Assembly: GCA_017625775.1 (NCBI GenBank)
Contig: JAGAKE010000006.1
Span: 1-59,882 of the forward strand
Reading direction: 5' to 3'
DNA from: Fibrobacteraceae bacterium
Lineage (GTDB): Bacteria; Fibrobacterota; Fibrobacteria; Fibrobacterales; Fibrobacteraceae
DNA length: 59,882 nt
The notes beneath the pieces are model-generated. The model was not told where the DNA came from. It searched no databases and saw only the letters and a program-made list of their open reading frames with translations. The translations under genes were made by a program, and so were the position numbers. Below are positions 27,100-36,448 of this stretch, piece after piece. Numbering within the stretch: the first letter of the stretch is position 1; each line of letters begins with the position of its first letter.

Positions 27100-27165
27100 A
27101 ATTATTCCAAATAGGAATAATTAGAAATTTTTGTAAGTGATTGACAAAAAATGACTTACATGCAA
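27100..27165. promoter_or_regulatory. Two tandem hairpins between divergent genes
   Basis: AATTATTCC-AAATA-GGAATAATT (27100-27122) is a perfect 9-bp stem. On the minus strand it is followed by eight T's, so it looks like a terminator or attenuator in the leader of the tetratricopeptide gene. The second hairpin (TGTAAGT to ACTTACA, about 27132-27161) holds a perfect TTGACA (27141-27146) in its loop. That could be the -35 box of a promoter for the rightward 62-residue gene, though no good -10 box is seen. Confidence 0.45.
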
Positions 27166-27264
27166 TTCTATTTTTTTGGCTAGCGGAAGATAAGAAGTTT
27201 TTTTTATCGATGGCTTGTTTTTTTAACAAAAATGTTTTACTTCAAAAAGAAAAGGAGGTTTAAG

Positions 27265-27453
27265 ATGTTAAAAAAATCCGCATCCTATTCTTCTACGCAA
27301 GAAGGTTTTCAAGTTTTTAAAAAACGCTTGCGGCAGGTTCTAATAGTCAGTTTTGACTTGAATTTAGATGATTATTACGATGATGAGCCAATATTAAGGT
27401 TGTATCATCAAGGAGAATCCCCTGAATTTGCTGCAGAAGTTTTAGCTTCTTAA
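27265..27453 (+). CDS. Small protein of unknown function (62 residues)
   Basis: An excellent AAAGGAGG ribosome-binding site lies 6 bases before the ATG at 27265, and a strong terminator follows the stop, so this is a real expressed gene. The product has a basic first half (VFKKRLRQVLIV) and an acidic middle (LNLDDYYDDEP), with no signal peptide or cysteines. I do not recognise it. The earlier in-frame ATG at 27232 has no ribosome-binding site. Confidence 0.72.
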   Translation: MLKKSASYSSTQEGFQVFKKRLRQVLIVSFDLNLDDYYDDEPILRLYHQGESPEFAAEVLAS

Positions 27454-27456
27454 AGT

Positions 27457-27487
27457 AAAAACGCTACTAGATTTTAGTAGCGTTTTT
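27457..27487. terminator. Bidirectional terminator
   Basis: AAAAACGCTACTA and TAGTAGCGTTTTT pair over 13 bp around a 5-base loop, with an A run before and a T run after. It serves both the small-protein gene and the convergent LpoA-like gene. Confidence 0.92.
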
Positions 27488-27492
27488 TGAAT

Positions 27493-29349
27493 TTATTTTT
27501 TCTCAGTAGTTTTTGCTGTTGGAGTAGCTGTTGAATCAGATTCTTCTACAGGGCAGCCATTCATAAAAGCAAATCGATTTTTTTCAACGCCGACAATTTG
27601 AGAATTCACATTGGCTCCATTTTTAAATGTAATTTTCCCAAAGATGCCAGTGAACGTTCCTGTTTTTTTAATGACTTCAGCAAGATTTTGTTCTTGACTT
27701 TGTGCTGCTGTAAGGATTATGTTTGCAGCATTAAAGCTAAGTGCGGCTACTTTATCGCCGCCAGGCTCTGTTCCCCATTTATTTTTAAAAACTTCTGCAA
27801 AGTCCTTGTATTCTTTAGAATCAAGCGAAATATCAGAAGCAGGAACGCTGAAGAAAGAACCATTAACTTGATTTTTTCCGTTAATTAATAAATCCCTTCC
27901 GTACCAACCTGAGGTTCCTAGAAGAAGCCCAGAAATTTTATGGAATGCGAGTTGGCTTATCATAAGTCCTGCATCAACAGGATTTGTGGCTGGCATAAAA
28001 ATAGCAGGGTATTTTGCGACAGAATCTTGTAAATATGCTTTTCGGCTTTTGCTATTAATTGCATCTAGATTATCTGCTCCATAAGCAATATTCTTTTTTC
28101 GGTTTTCTTGTTTGTACCTTACTGAACGCAATAAGTCAAATTCAGTTTTGTAATCTGGTTTTCCTTCAAGATAATTTTGGTAAGCTATGATTTTTCCACC
28201 ACGATTTTCTACAGCTTGGGTAAAACTAGCTGTCATGGCGTTTCCATAATCTCCTAAAGGATTCATAATGGCAAATTCCTTAACATTGAAGCAATCTATG
28301 GCATAATTAGCAATGCTTTTTGCTAATTGGCTCATTGTAATGTTCAGTTGGAAAATATTTGGACCCATTTGAGAAATGCCATCGTCGGTTGCTGTTGGAG
28401 TAATCATTGGAATTTTTTGGAAATTACTTCCAAGCCAAGCAGCAATTGTAGCTGCTGGTGCACTCATAATTGGTCCAACAATAGCAATGATACTATCTTG
28501 GTAAATTGCTTTTTGTGTTTGACGAAGAGCTGTAAATGCATCTGCTCGAGTGTCTGCAATACGGAGGTGAATTTTATCTTTGAAAGAAGATTGTTCAAGA
28601 GCGAGTAAAACGCCATGCATTGCGGCCACACCAAAATCAGAAAATTCACCAGAAAGTGGAGCTAAAACTAAAATAGTCGGTTTCCCTGCGCCTTGGTTTT
28701 GTAATGATTCTATTCCTTTCTTTGCGGTTTCTTGGAGACGTTCAGAAATCCCTGAGCGTTTAAGCACGCGATTATACCAATAACGAGCGGCCTTATATCT
28801 TTTTTCATTCTGCGATTCTCTTCCGATTTGTAATTCCAGCCAGCCATTAATATCTTTATCTACTGAATATTTGTCAAGAAGAGCTTGCAATTTTTCTGCA
28901 GGGAGTAGTGAAGCAGCTAAAGTTTGAATAGCAATTTCACGAGCTCTTGTTTTGGCTGCTGGATTTTTAGTATAAGATAAGATGCGTAAAAGATTTTCGA
29001 CGCCTTCATATACAGCACCACTTTCAATTTGAAGAATGGCTGCAATGGTTTGCACTCTTTCTAAGTATGGGGATTGACTATGAAATTCTAAAAAGCGCGA
29101 GCTAAGAGATTCAGCCGTTTTTTTATCGCCAGCTCTAAGAGCACATTCGGCAAGCATTGTGGTTGCTTGTTCTCCAGAGGTTTGGCGGAATTTCTTTTTG
29201 GCAATTGGTTGTAAAATAGGGAGGGCTTCGCTACATTTGTCTGCTGCAATTAATTTTTTTGCTTTAGCAATAACATCTGCTGGTTCTTGAGCAAATGCCT
29301 GCACAGAAAAAATGGTAGCTAAGAAAAGAGAAAAGAAAGAGATTTTCAT
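27493..29349 (-). CDS. LpoA-like periplasmic protein (tetratricopeptide + type 1 binding-protein fold)
   Basis: The 618-residue protein starts MKISFFSLFLATIFSVQAFA, a signal peptide. The first 200 mature residues are helical repeats (AKAKKLIAADKCSEALPILQ). A type-1 periplasmic binding-protein domain begins at ILVLAPLSGEFSDFGVAAMHG (about residue 230) and continues through PMITPTATDDGISQMGPNIF and WYGRDLLINGKNQVNGSFF. This layout matches LpoA, an outer-membrane activator of penicillin-binding protein 1A, and also branched-chain amino-acid receptors. With no transporter genes nearby an LpoA-like role is likelier, but there is no lipobox cysteine. The ATG overlaps the upstream nucleotidyltransferase stop by 4 bases. 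Confidence 0.8.
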   Translation of the reverse strand: MKISFFSLFLATIFSVQAFAQEPADVIAKAKKLIAADKCSEALPILQPIAKKKFRQTSGEQATTMLAECALRAGDKKTAESLSSRFLEFHSQSPYLERVQTIAAILQIESGAVYEGVENLLRILSYTKNPAAKTRAREIAIQTLAASLLPAEKLQALLDKYSVDKDINGWLELQIGRESQNEKRYKAARYWYNRVLKRSGISERLQETAKKGIESLQNQGAGKPTILVLAPLSGEFSDFGVAAMHGVLLALEQSSFKDKIHLRIADTRADAFTALRQTQKAIYQDSIIAIVGPIMSAPAATIAAWLGSNFQKIPMITPTATDDGISQMGPNIFQLNITMSQLAKSIANYAIDCFNVKEFAIMNPLGDYGNAMTASFTQAVENRGGKIIAYQNYLEGKPDYKTEFDLLRSVRYKQENRKKNIAYGADNLDAINSKSRKAYLQDSVAKYPAIFMPATNPVDAGLMISQLAFHKISGLLLGTSGWYGRDLLINGKNQVNGSFFSVPASDISLDSKEYKDFAEVFKNKWGTEPGGDKVAALSFNAANIILTAAQSQEQNLAEVIKKTGTFTGIFGKITFKNGANVNSQIVGVEKNRFAFMNGCPVEESDSTATPTAKTTEKK

Positions 29350-29654
29350 TCGGCTTCCTGAATGACAGCATGTTCTTTTTTGATTGCTTTTTGGAGGCTT
29401 TCTGGTAACTTTGCCCAATCTACGATATCTACTCGGAAAGGAAGTTCAGTTTCTGCAAAAGCTTTTTCTACGCTAATCATGTCTTCAAGAGAAATGGGTT
29501 TTTCAGAAACAACTACGATATCTAAATCGGCATCTGGAGTTAGGTTGACACCAGAAACTCGTGAACCGTAAGCGAGAACTTCTAATCCACTGAAGTGAAG
29601 ATCAAGAATTCGTTTAACGGTTTCTAAATGATTTGAGTCTATTGAAATAGGCAT
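29346..29654 (-). CDS. Small MNT-type nucleotidyltransferase
   Basis: The 102-residue protein is a minimal pol-beta-fold nucleotidyltransferase. It has the GSRVSGVNLTPDADLDIVVV motif, with the Gly-Ser loop and the first two metal-binding Asp residues, and the third Asp in FRVDIVDW. Such proteins usually work with a HEPN partner as a toxin-antitoxin or AMPylating pair, but no HEPN gene is adjacent. Instead it overlaps the LpoA-like gene by 4 bases (ATGA). Substrate and role are unknown. Confidence 0.85.
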   Translation of the reverse strand: MPISIDSNHLETVKRILDLHFSGLEVLAYGSRVSGVNLTPDADLDIVVVSEKPISLEDMISVEKAFAETELPFRVDIVDWAKLPESLQKAIKKEHAVIQEAE

Positions 29655-29755
29655 AAAACAAATATAGTATATATTGGAAGTGCTTACTCTTTATAAAGAA
29701 TAGCTGAGTGAATAATCTGCATAAATGTAAATATTTATTAACAAAACGATAGGTT

Positions 29756-29947
29756 TTAATATTTTTCAGGTTTAAGTACGATAAGAATAGCATCAATTAT
29801 AATGCCTATTCCAAAAAAGCCACCAGTACACAACCAAAGAATTCTGGTTGCTATTTTCCCTTCGTAAAAACGATGTAGCCCTAAATATCCAAGCAAAATG
29901 CAAAGAGCTAGAGCAATCCATTTGTTATGTTCTCCGTTTTTTGGCAT
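29756..29947 (-). CDS. TM2-domain membrane protein
   Basis: The 63-residue protein consists almost wholly of a TM2 domain. Two membrane segments (ALALCILLGYLGLHRFYEG and WLCTGGFFGIGIIIDAILIV) are joined by a short basic turn. The Gly-x-x-Gly-x-His-Arg-Phe-Tyr motif is diagnostic. AGGAGG lies 6 bases before the ATG. Function of bacterial TM2 proteins is poorly known. It is 12 bases downstream of the membrane phosphoesterase gene and probably co-transcribed. Confidence 0.88.
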   Translation of the reverse strand: MPKNGEHNKWIALALCILLGYLGLHRFYEGKIATRILWLCTGGFFGIGIIIDAILIVLKPEKY

Positions 29948-29959
29948 ATTCCCTCCTTT

Positions 29960-31042
29960 TTATGGACTAAATTGTAGATACCATAATTCGGTATCTGATC
30001 CTACTCGTACGGGTGGTCCCCAAGAATCAATTCCAGAACTAACTAACCAATTTACTCCATCAAGATTTCCAAAACCATAACTTAATGGCCAGATTAAATC
30101 AATAAGAAGTGTTCCGGGAAAGAATTGCCCATTATGTGTATGTCCAGAAAGAGCTAGAAGCGGTTTTTTGCCTTTATAGTCTTTTTCTATTCCATGTGGT
30201 TGATGATCTAAAAGTAGCCAAGGTAAAGAAGAATCAATTGGAACAAGATTATTCAGAGGCGTTCGTTCTGTGTTCTTTTTTCTCGCGACATGAAAATCTT
30301 GCCTTCCTGTAAGACAGAAATGCTCGGTGCAGATTGTAGAATCAATGAGTGGAATCATTCCGATGTGGCGCATCCAATTAGCAGGGTTTGAACCAACCGA
30401 TTCCATATAAGCTTCATGATTTCCGAGAATGGCAAAAGTTCCCTTTTTTGCTTTTGAGGTAACTGTTTGCATTAATTTGTCAATGCCTTTTTCATTTAAT
30501 AGAGAATCTGTAATATCGGCTAAATCGCCTCCAAAGAAAATGTAATCTGGTTGAAGAGAATCTAAATGTACAGCGAGCCGTTCTAGTTTTGATTGTTTAA
30601 AAAGAGGATCTAGATGAAGGTCGGTAAAGAAAGCTACTGTAAAAGGTTTTGAATTTTGTTTTAAAGTGATTTTTGATGTTTCTATTCTGTAATCAGCATT
30701 ATGCGGAATGCCATATATTAAAAAACTTGTAGTGGTGATAAGGGAAGTAATGAGAATTATTTTGCCTGCAATTTTTCTTTTTGGCAGAGATAGTGGGCGG
30801 CGGAAAATTTTTAGGCAAACAAGTAAAATATCAAGAATAATGTATAAAGAGAGTGCGATGCAGGTGAAAATCAGGAAAAATGTTTGAACGGCACTAAAAA
30901 AAGTGATTTCTCTAAAGAAAAAACCTAAAAGTGTAGCACTCACGAAAAAAGCGGGTATAACAAATTTGATTTTACCAGAAAATGAACTGGCGAGATTCCA
31001 AAATAATAGAGAAAATCCAAAAAGCAAAAGAAGCAGAAACAT
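29960..31042 (-). CDS. Membrane-anchored metallophosphoesterase (YkuE-like)
   Basis: The 360-residue protein has an N-terminal membrane part with three or four hydrophobic segments (about residues 1-120). The metallophosphoesterase domain carries FTDLHLDPLFK, FGGDLADI, LGNHEAYMES, LLDHQPHG and LSGHTHNGQFFPG in order. All metal ligands are present. YkuE-type enzymes act on phosphate esters at the membrane, possibly on lipids. AAGG precedes the ATG. The TM2 gene follows immediately. Confidence 0.88.
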   Translation of the reverse strand: MFLLLLLFGFSLLFWNLASSFSGKIKFVIPAFFVSATLLGFFFREITFFSAVQTFFLIFTCIALSLYIILDILLVCLKIFRRPLSLPKRKIAGKIILITSLITTTSFLIYGIPHNADYRIETSKITLKQNSKPFTVAFFTDLHLDPLFKQSKLERLAVHLDSLQPDYIFFGGDLADITDSLLNEKGIDKLMQTVTSKAKKGTFAILGNHEAYMESVGSNPANWMRHIGMIPLIDSTICTEHFCLTGRQDFHVARKKNTERTPLNNLVPIDSSLPWLLLDHQPHGIEKDYKGKKPLLALSGHTHNGQFFPGTLLIDLIWPLSYGFGNLDGVNWLVSSGIDSWGPPVRVGSDTELWYLQFSP

Positions 31043-31076
31043 AAATCAACCTTAAGTTAGGATTTTCTTTAATTTG

Positions 31077-31718
31077 TTAGGGTTTTAATCGGAGTAAAAC
31101 CGCTTCTAGAATTTTTTGGTGAATCGTTTCTTTTTCAAGCATGGCATCAAAAATGCAAACGGTATCTGGATTTTCTTTGGCGATTTGCTTGTAACCTTCA
31201 CTTACTTTGTCAAAAAATAAATCAGCTTCCGATTCTAGGCGATCTGGTGTTTCATCTCTGTGACTTCTACGGATTTTACTTTGCTTTGCATTGATATCTA
31301 GAATTAATGTTAATTCCGGAAAGCATTTTTCACAAGTAATCGCTGTTAATTCATTTACTTTCTTGAGAGAAAGTCCTCTGCCATAACCTTGATAAGCTAG
31401 TGTACTGTAAGCAAATCTATCTGCCAAAACAATATTTCCGTTTTCAAGAGCCGGAAGAATAATTTCTGCGATAACTTGAGCGCGAGCTGCATTGTATAAC
31501 AACAACTCCGTGGAATCATCCATGATTCCTTTAAATGCTGGATTCAATAAAATGGAGCGAACATGCTCAGAAATTACAGCCCCGCCTGGTTCACGCAATT
31601 TTACAACTTTGTAGCCTTTTTCTTCTAGCGCATTAGCTAAAAGTTCTAATTGCGTGGTTTTTCCAGAACCATCAATGCCTTCTAGGCAGAAAAAATTACG
31701 AGTAGAAGGAAACTTCAT
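31077..31718 (-). CDS. tmk: Thymidylate kinase
   Basis: The 213-residue enzyme phosphorylates dTMP to dTDP. The P-loop FFCLEGIDGSGKTTQLELLA is at residues 7-26, followed by the DR[EP] block KLREPGGAVISE and LADRFAYSTLAYQGYGRGL. The lid SKIRRSHRDETPDRLE comes after that. Its length is typical. The ATG overlaps the secA stop (TAATG), so I use 31718 rather than upstream in-frame codons that lie inside secA. Confidence 0.96.
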   Translation of the reverse strand: MKFPSTRNFFCLEGIDGSGKTTQLELLANALEEKGYKVVKLREPGGAVISEHVRSILLNPAFKGIMDDSTELLLYNAARAQVIAEIILPALENGNIVLADRFAYSTLAYQGYGRGLSLKKVNELTAITCEKCFPELTLILDINAKQSKIRRSHRDETPDRLESEADLFFDKVSEGYKQIAKENPDTVCIFDAMLEKETIHQKILEAVLLRLKP

Positions 31719-34591
31719 TATTCTTCGTTTTTGCCATGGCATTTTTTGAATTTTAAACCAGATCCACACCAACAAGGGTCATTACGCCCTACTTTTGGAG
31801 TATCAGATTTTACAGGCATAGGGCGGCGCCTAATAGGTCTAGTTCCCGGTAATGCTGATTGAGGCATTGGGGAATTTTCTGGTTCTTTATTCGTGACGGT
31901 TTGAGTTGGTGCTTCAGGTTTTGGTGGAATGGATTCCTGAGCGATAGAAACTTCCATTTTATCTTCTGGCGCCACTTCATCAGGATTATTTGTCTTTGGA
32001 GCATCTTCTCTTTTAACAAGCATTTCTGGAGGAACAGACATTCCGTTAGGAAGTTGAATACGGATATTCAAAATTCGCATGGTTACAAGCATAGCGATGC
32101 TTTCTAGGCACTTTTCGAAAAGCTTGAAGCCTTCGCCTTTATAAACCATGAGAGGATCTTTTTGGGCATAGCCATGGAAGCGAATAGAATCTTTTAATTG
32201 ATCCATAGCGTAAAGATGTTCTTTCCAATGTTGGTCAATAGTACGCAATAAGAGGTGACGTTCTAAATTTTTGAAATCTTTATCAGGAATAATTTCAATA
32301 AGTTTGTCGTATTTCTTTTTGCATAAATCAAGAACTTCATCTAAAACATTTTCTGCGGTTTTGCTTGTAGCTTCTTCTTTGCTTAAGTTATAGTTGATTG
32401 CAAAGCAGCGACTAAGTTCCACGTGAAGATCTTCTAATTTCCATTCTTCAGGGAAGGTATTTGCAAATACATATTGAGAAACTTTGATGTCTGCCGCTTC
32501 TTCGATTCGGCTCCAAACATCTTGACGAACATCTTCTTCATTGAGAATTCGGCGGCGTAAGGTGTAAATGACTTTACGTTGTTCGTTCATTACATCGTCG
32601 TAATCAAGTAAGTATTTACGTGCATCAAAGCTTTGGCCTTCTACGCGGCGCTGAGCTCCACGAATACTGCGGCTAACAAGAGGATGTACAATGACATCAT
32701 CATCGCCTAGACCAAAGCGTTCCATCATTTTTTTAATGTTGGCGCCACCAAAAATACGAACTAGGTTGTCATCAAGGGAAAGGAAGTATTGGCTTGAACC
32801 AGGATCGCCCTGACGACCTGAACGCCCGCGAAGCTGGTTATCTATACGCCTTGATTCGTGACGTTCTGTACCGAGCACGTGAAGACCGCCGACCTCTGCT
32901 GCTCCAGGACCAAGAGCAATATCTGTACCGCGACCAGCCATGTTGGTGGCAACAGTCACTTTATGCATGTGACCTGCGAATTGAATGATTTCTGCTTCAC
33001 GCCCGTGATTTTTAGCGTTAAGAACTTCGTGTTCAATTCCTTCTCGTTTAAGCATTTGAGAAATCTTTTCAGATTTTTCAACAGACGCGGTTCCAACAAG
33101 AATAGGCTGTCCTGCTTTGTGCCTGCGCTTAATTTCGGAAACAATAGATTTCCATTTTGCTTCTTCAGTTTTATAAACAAGATCGTTGAGGTCTTTTCTA
33201 ATACACGGTTTGTGAGTAGGTATGACCCAAGTTGGCATGTTGTAAATTTTAATGAATTCAGTTGCTTCTGTTTCCGCAGTTCCTGTCATACCAGAAAGTT
33301 TGTTGTACATGCGGAAATAGTTTTGGAATGTAATGGTTGCAAGCGTTTGGTTTTCACGGCGGATTTGAACTTTTTCTTTTGCTTCAATGGCTTGGTGCAT
33401 TCCTTCAGAATAACGACGACCTTCCATTAAGCGGCCTGTATTTTCGTCAATAATAACGATTTCACCTTCGCGAACCAGGTAATCTACATCGCGTTCAAAA
33501 AGGTTCCATGCACGTAATGATTGAGTTATAAAATGCACCCATTCAGCGTGTTCGCCATACAAGTTTGAAATTTTTAAGATAGATTCAATTTGATTTACAC
33601 CGCGTTCTGTAATTTGCACGGTTTTATTTTTTTCATCTACCATGTAATCAGTTCCGCGTTTAAGCTGCTGGACTAATGCATCTGCTTTGATGTATTTGTC
33701 GGTAGCATCTTCTGCGGGCCCGCTGATAATCAATGGAGTTCTTGCTTCATCAATAAGAATGGAGTCCACTTCATCAACAATACAGAAATTTAATTCTCTC
33801 TGAACAAGTTCTTGTGGAGTAACGGCCATGTTATCACGTAGGTAGTCAAAACCAAATTCATTGTTTGTACCATAAGTAACATCGGCGCCATAACTTGCTC
33901 GGCGTTGATCAGAGTCAAGACCATTGACAATAAGACCGACTTTCAAACCAAGAAAATTATAAACGCGGCCCATTTGTTTTGCATCACGACCTGCCAAGTA
34001 ATCGTTTACCGTAACAACATGAACGCCTTTTCCTGAAAGACCATTTAAATAAACAGGACAAGCTGCAGCGAGTGTTTTACCTTCACCCGTTGCCATTTCT
34101 GCGATAGCGCCTTCGTGCAAAACAAGACCACCAATCATCTGCACATCAAATGGCATCATGCGGAAAGGTTTAACTGAATCAGGGTAAAGTTCACGAACTT
34201 TTGCATAAAGTTCCGCAGGCAAGTAAACTTCGTATTCAGGGACACCAGCTTTTAATTCTTCTTTTGCTTTTTGAACAGCTCCAGCAAGTTCTGGACCTAA
34301 AAGACCAAAATCAAATCCGTAGGATTCATCAAAAATATTGAAAATACCGAGACGGCGGTCGCACGCTTCTTGACAAACAGCAAATGCTTCTATTTTAATG
34401 TCTTCTAAAGAAGCACCTTCTTTAAGGCGTGTTCGAAATTCGTCGCTTTTTAAAGCAAGTTCTTTATCAGAAAGATGTTCAAGTTCCTTTCGTGTTTTAT
34501 TAATTTCAGCAATAATTGGGCGCAACCGCTTTACTTTTCTTTCGTGCGGGGTGCCAAAAACTTTATGCAAAACTTTATCAACGATGCTCAT
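31718..34591 (-). CDS. secA: Preprotein translocase ATPase SecA
   Basis: The 957-residue motor drives Sec-dependent export. It shows Walker [18 protein letters not shown] near residue 100, Walker [18 protein letters not shown] near 205 and the preprotein cross-linking domain. The second motor half contains [10 protein letters not shown] and [16 protein letters not shown] Pro-rich linker and the zinc-binding tail [14 protein letters not shown] complete it. The start [13 protein letters not shown] aligns with family starts. tmk follows with a 1-base overlap. Confidence 0.98.
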   Translation of the reverse strand: MSIVDKVLHKVFGTPHERKVKRLRPIIAEINKTRKELEHLSDKELALKSDEFRTRLKEGASLEDIKIEAFAVCQEACDRRLGIFNIFDESYGFDFGLLGPELAGAVQKAKEELKAGVPEYEVYLPAELYAKVRELYPDSVKPFRMMPFDVQMIGGLVLHEGAIAEMATGEGKTLAAACPVYLNGLSGKGVHVVTVNDYLAGRDAKQMGRVYNFLGLKVGLIVNGLDSDQRRASYGADVTYGTNNEFGFDYLRDNMAVTPQELVQRELNFCIVDEVDSILIDEARTPLIISGPAEDATDKYIKADALVQQLKRGTDYMVDEKNKTVQITERGVNQIESILKISNLYGEHAEWVHFITQSLRAWNLFERDVDYLVREGEIVIIDENTGRLMEGRRYSEGMHQAIEAKEKVQIRRENQTLATITFQNYFRMYNKLSGMTGTAETEATEFIKIYNMPTWVIPTHKPCIRKDLNDLVYKTEEAKWKSIVSEIKRRHKAGQPILVGTASVEKSEKISQMLKREGIEHEVLNAKNHGREAEIIQFAGHMHKVTVATNMAGRGTDIALGPGAAEVGGLHVLGTERHESRRIDNQLRGRSGRQGDPGSSQYFLSLDDNLVRIFGGANIKKMMERFGLGDDDVIVHPLVSRSIRGAQRRVEGQSFDARKYLLDYDDVMNEQRKVIYTLRRRILNEEDVRQDVWSRIEEAADIKVSQYVFANTFPEEWKLEDLHVELSRCFAINYNLSKEEATSKTAENVLDEVLDLCKKKYDKLIEIIPDKDFKNLERHLLLRTIDQHWKEHLYAMDQLKDSIRFHGYAQKDPLMVYKGEGFKLFEKCLESIAMLVTMRILNIRIQLPNGMSVPPEMLVKREDAPKTNNPDEVAPEDKMEVSIAQESIPPKPEAPTQTVTNKEPENSPMPQSALPGTRPIRRRPMPVKSDTPKVGRNDPCWCGSGLKFKKCHGKNEE

Positions 34592-34698
34592 ACTAATCCT
34601 TGAAATTTTAAAATCCTGCAACAATTTAGTAAAATGAGTAACTTTAAATAAAAAGGAATGGCTTGAAATGCCTAAAATAAGTCGGTTTTAAGGAAAAT

Positions 34699-35013
34699 CT
34701 ATTTAGATTTTTTGCTATGATATTGTTTTGTTTGATTCTCTTCAGCTAATCGCAAATTTTTCTCTTTTAAAAGACTGCTGTTAAAATAATTTTCAAAATG
34801 AGCCATAAAATCTTGTAAAGAAACGCCAAGGCCTTGTGCTAAAAGTCGAATAGTTTCTAGTGTGGGGTTATCGCTATGGCATTCTAAACGTGAAATTTGC
34901 TGCCTCGAAACACCACTTTTTTCGGCTAATTGTTCTTGGCTAATGTCTTTTTCTAACCGAAGCGAGCGCAGGGTATAGCTAAAGCATGTCTTTGTTTTTT
35001 CACTATTTTCCAC
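34699..35013 (-). CDS. XRE-family DNA-binding protein
   Basis: The 104-residue protein has a Cro/C1-type helix-turn-helix (LRLEKDISQEQLAEKSGVSR, then RLECHSDNPTLETIRLLAQGLGVSL, residues 18-65). A basic, Gln/Lys-rich tail follows. It stands alone, with secA downstream and a 394-base non-coding region upstream. It could be a solo antitoxin-type repressor; no toxin partner is visible. Confidence 0.85.
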   Translation of the reverse strand: MENSEKTKTCFSYTLRSLRLEKDISQEQLAEKSGVSRQQISRLECHSDNPTLETIRLLAQGLGVSLQDFMAHFENYFNSSLLKEKNLRLAEENQTKQYHSKKSK

Positions 35014-35407
35014 ATAACAATGTTATAAAGAAAGTCACTAAAATCCCGCAACCTATAGGTTGCAAAATAAATGAAGAAAAATGGATTTGATTTTAGCATT
35101 TTGCGATTGGAAATATTTTATTTGAAGTATGTTTTATATACTTGAAAAATGGCAAAAATAGCGGTTGTCGCATGCACGCAGAAAATACGATTGGGATTGG
35201 GCAACATCAAATTTGGTATGAAGAAATAAAAAAGAATTGTCGTTGGGCTAAGGTTGTCTAATTAAAAAATGCTAATCATTTGTACCCTCATGTGAAAAAT
35301 CCGGCAAAAAAGATTTTTAGAGTATGGGTGAGCATCCTAGGCGTTCCTATTTTAAAAAGAAAAAAAATAGCGGTGGCTACGCCACCGCTATTACAGATAA
35401 ATTAAAA
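35014..35407. other. Intergenic region, possible gene remnants
   Basis: No full gene is seen in 394 bases. A short frame beginning MHAENTIGIGQHQIWYEEIK ends after 29 codons. A second short frame follows on the same strand, so a decayed gene is possible but unproven. AAGTAT-GTTTTAT-ATACTT at about 35126 is a small palindrome that could be an operator for the XRE protein. The purM terminator closes the region. Confidence 0.35.
35367..35391. terminator. Terminator after purM
   Basis: AATAGCGGTGGC and GCCACCGCTATT form a 12-bp perfect stem with a 3-base loop. On the minus strand it is followed by a long T run (A's at 35356-35367), 17 bases beyond the purM stop. Confidence 0.9.
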
Positions 35408-36433
35408 TTAGTCCTTGAATTTTACTTGTTTGCTACCTTCTACAACTTCGCCTACTTTGTAGAAAGTTTCGCCTTTTGCTTTTAAGTGTTCTTCTACGAT
35501 GGAACGATTTTCTGGATCAATAAAGAGAAGCATTCCGATTCCCATATTGAACGTAGAATACATTTCATCTTTTTCCACGCTTCCTGCCTCTTGAATGACG
35601 CGGAAAATCATAGGCACTTCCCAAGCAGAGCGATCAATAACCACATCTACATTGTCAGGTAAAATTCTTGGGATATTCCCTTGATAGCCTGAACCTGTAA
35701 CGTGAACAAGACCTTGCAATAATTTTTTATCACAAAGTTCTATAAGGCTTTTGTAATAACTGCGATGAGGCGCTACCAAAGCTTCACCAATAGTTTGTTC
35801 CATGCCATCTATGCGAGTATTTACCGTATAGCCAGCGACATCAAACAATGCTTTGCGAGCAAGTGAATAGCCGTTAGTATGTAATCCAGTAGAAGGTAAA
35901 CCAAGGATGATGGTTCCAGGCTTAATGCTTTTTCCGTCAATGATGTTTTCGCGTTCTACAACGCCAACAATGGTTCCAGAAATATCGTAATCGCCCGGAC
36001 CATAGAAGCCTGGCATTTCAGCAGTTTCGCCTCCGATGAGAACCAAATTATTTTCACGGCAAGCTTTGCTCATGCCTGCTACTAAACTATCCATTACCCC
36101 TGGTTCTAGACGACCAGTAGCCACATAGTCTAAGAAAAATAGTGGACGAGCACCTTGAACCAGAATGTCATCGCAACAATGGTTTACGATATCTTGACCC
36201 GGTAGTTCATGGGTTCCCATTTCAATATCGATTTTTAACTTGGTTCCTACGCCATCAACAGAACTCACAAGAACAGGGTCTTTCATTCCGAGATGGTTTA
36301 AGGTAAATAGGCCACCGAAGTTTCCAACATCGCCAAGTACTCCTTCATTGAAAGTACTGCGAACGGATTTTTTTACTCCGACCATAGCCTCATCGGCGCG
36401 GGCTAGTGACACCCCAGCGTCTGCGTAATTCAT
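35408..36433 (-). CDS. purM: Phosphoribosylformylglycinamidine cyclo-ligase PurM
   Basis: The 341-residue enzyme makes AIR from FGAM in purine synthesis using ATP. It has the family start MNYADAGVSLARADEAM and the glycine-rich VSSVDGVGTKLKID. DIVNHCCDDILVQGARPLFFLDY, the VLIGGETAEMPGFY motif and GLPSTGLHTNGYSLAR follow in order. Length and motifs are typical. It is third in a run with a cyclic-nucleotide-binding gene and a metal/cobalamin receptor gene, 15 bases after the former. Confidence 0.97.
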   Translation of the reverse strand: MNYADAGVSLARADEAMVGVKKSVRSTFNEGVLGDVGNFGGLFTLNHLGMKDPVLVSSVDGVGTKLKIDIEMGTHELPGQDIVNHCCDDILVQGARPLFFLDYVATGRLEPGVMDSLVAGMSKACRENNLVLIGGETAEMPGFYGPGDYDISGTIVGVVERENIIDGKSIKPGTIILGLPSTGLHTNGYSLARKALFDVAGYTVNTRIDGMEQTIGEALVAPHRSYYKSLIELCDKKLLQGLVHVTGSGYQGNIPRILPDNVDVVIDRSAWEVPMIFRVIQEAGSVEKDEMYSTFNMGIGMLLFIDPENRSIVEEHLKAKGETFYKVGEVVEGSKQVKFKD

Positions 36434-36448
36434 AATCTCCTCATTGGG

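Noticed and set aside
27493..29349. Branched-chain amino-acid transporter receptor
   Set aside because: The binding-protein fold fits, but the helical-repeat N-terminus and absence of transporter genes favour an LpoA-like role.
32858..33430. A 190-codon frame antisense to secA
   Set aside because: It is Phe/Asn-rich with no family resemblance, opposite a highly conserved gene.
35158..35395. Short frames that might be a decayed gene upstream of the XRE gene
   Set aside because: They are short, match no family I know and may be chance openings; kept only as a note on the intergenic region.
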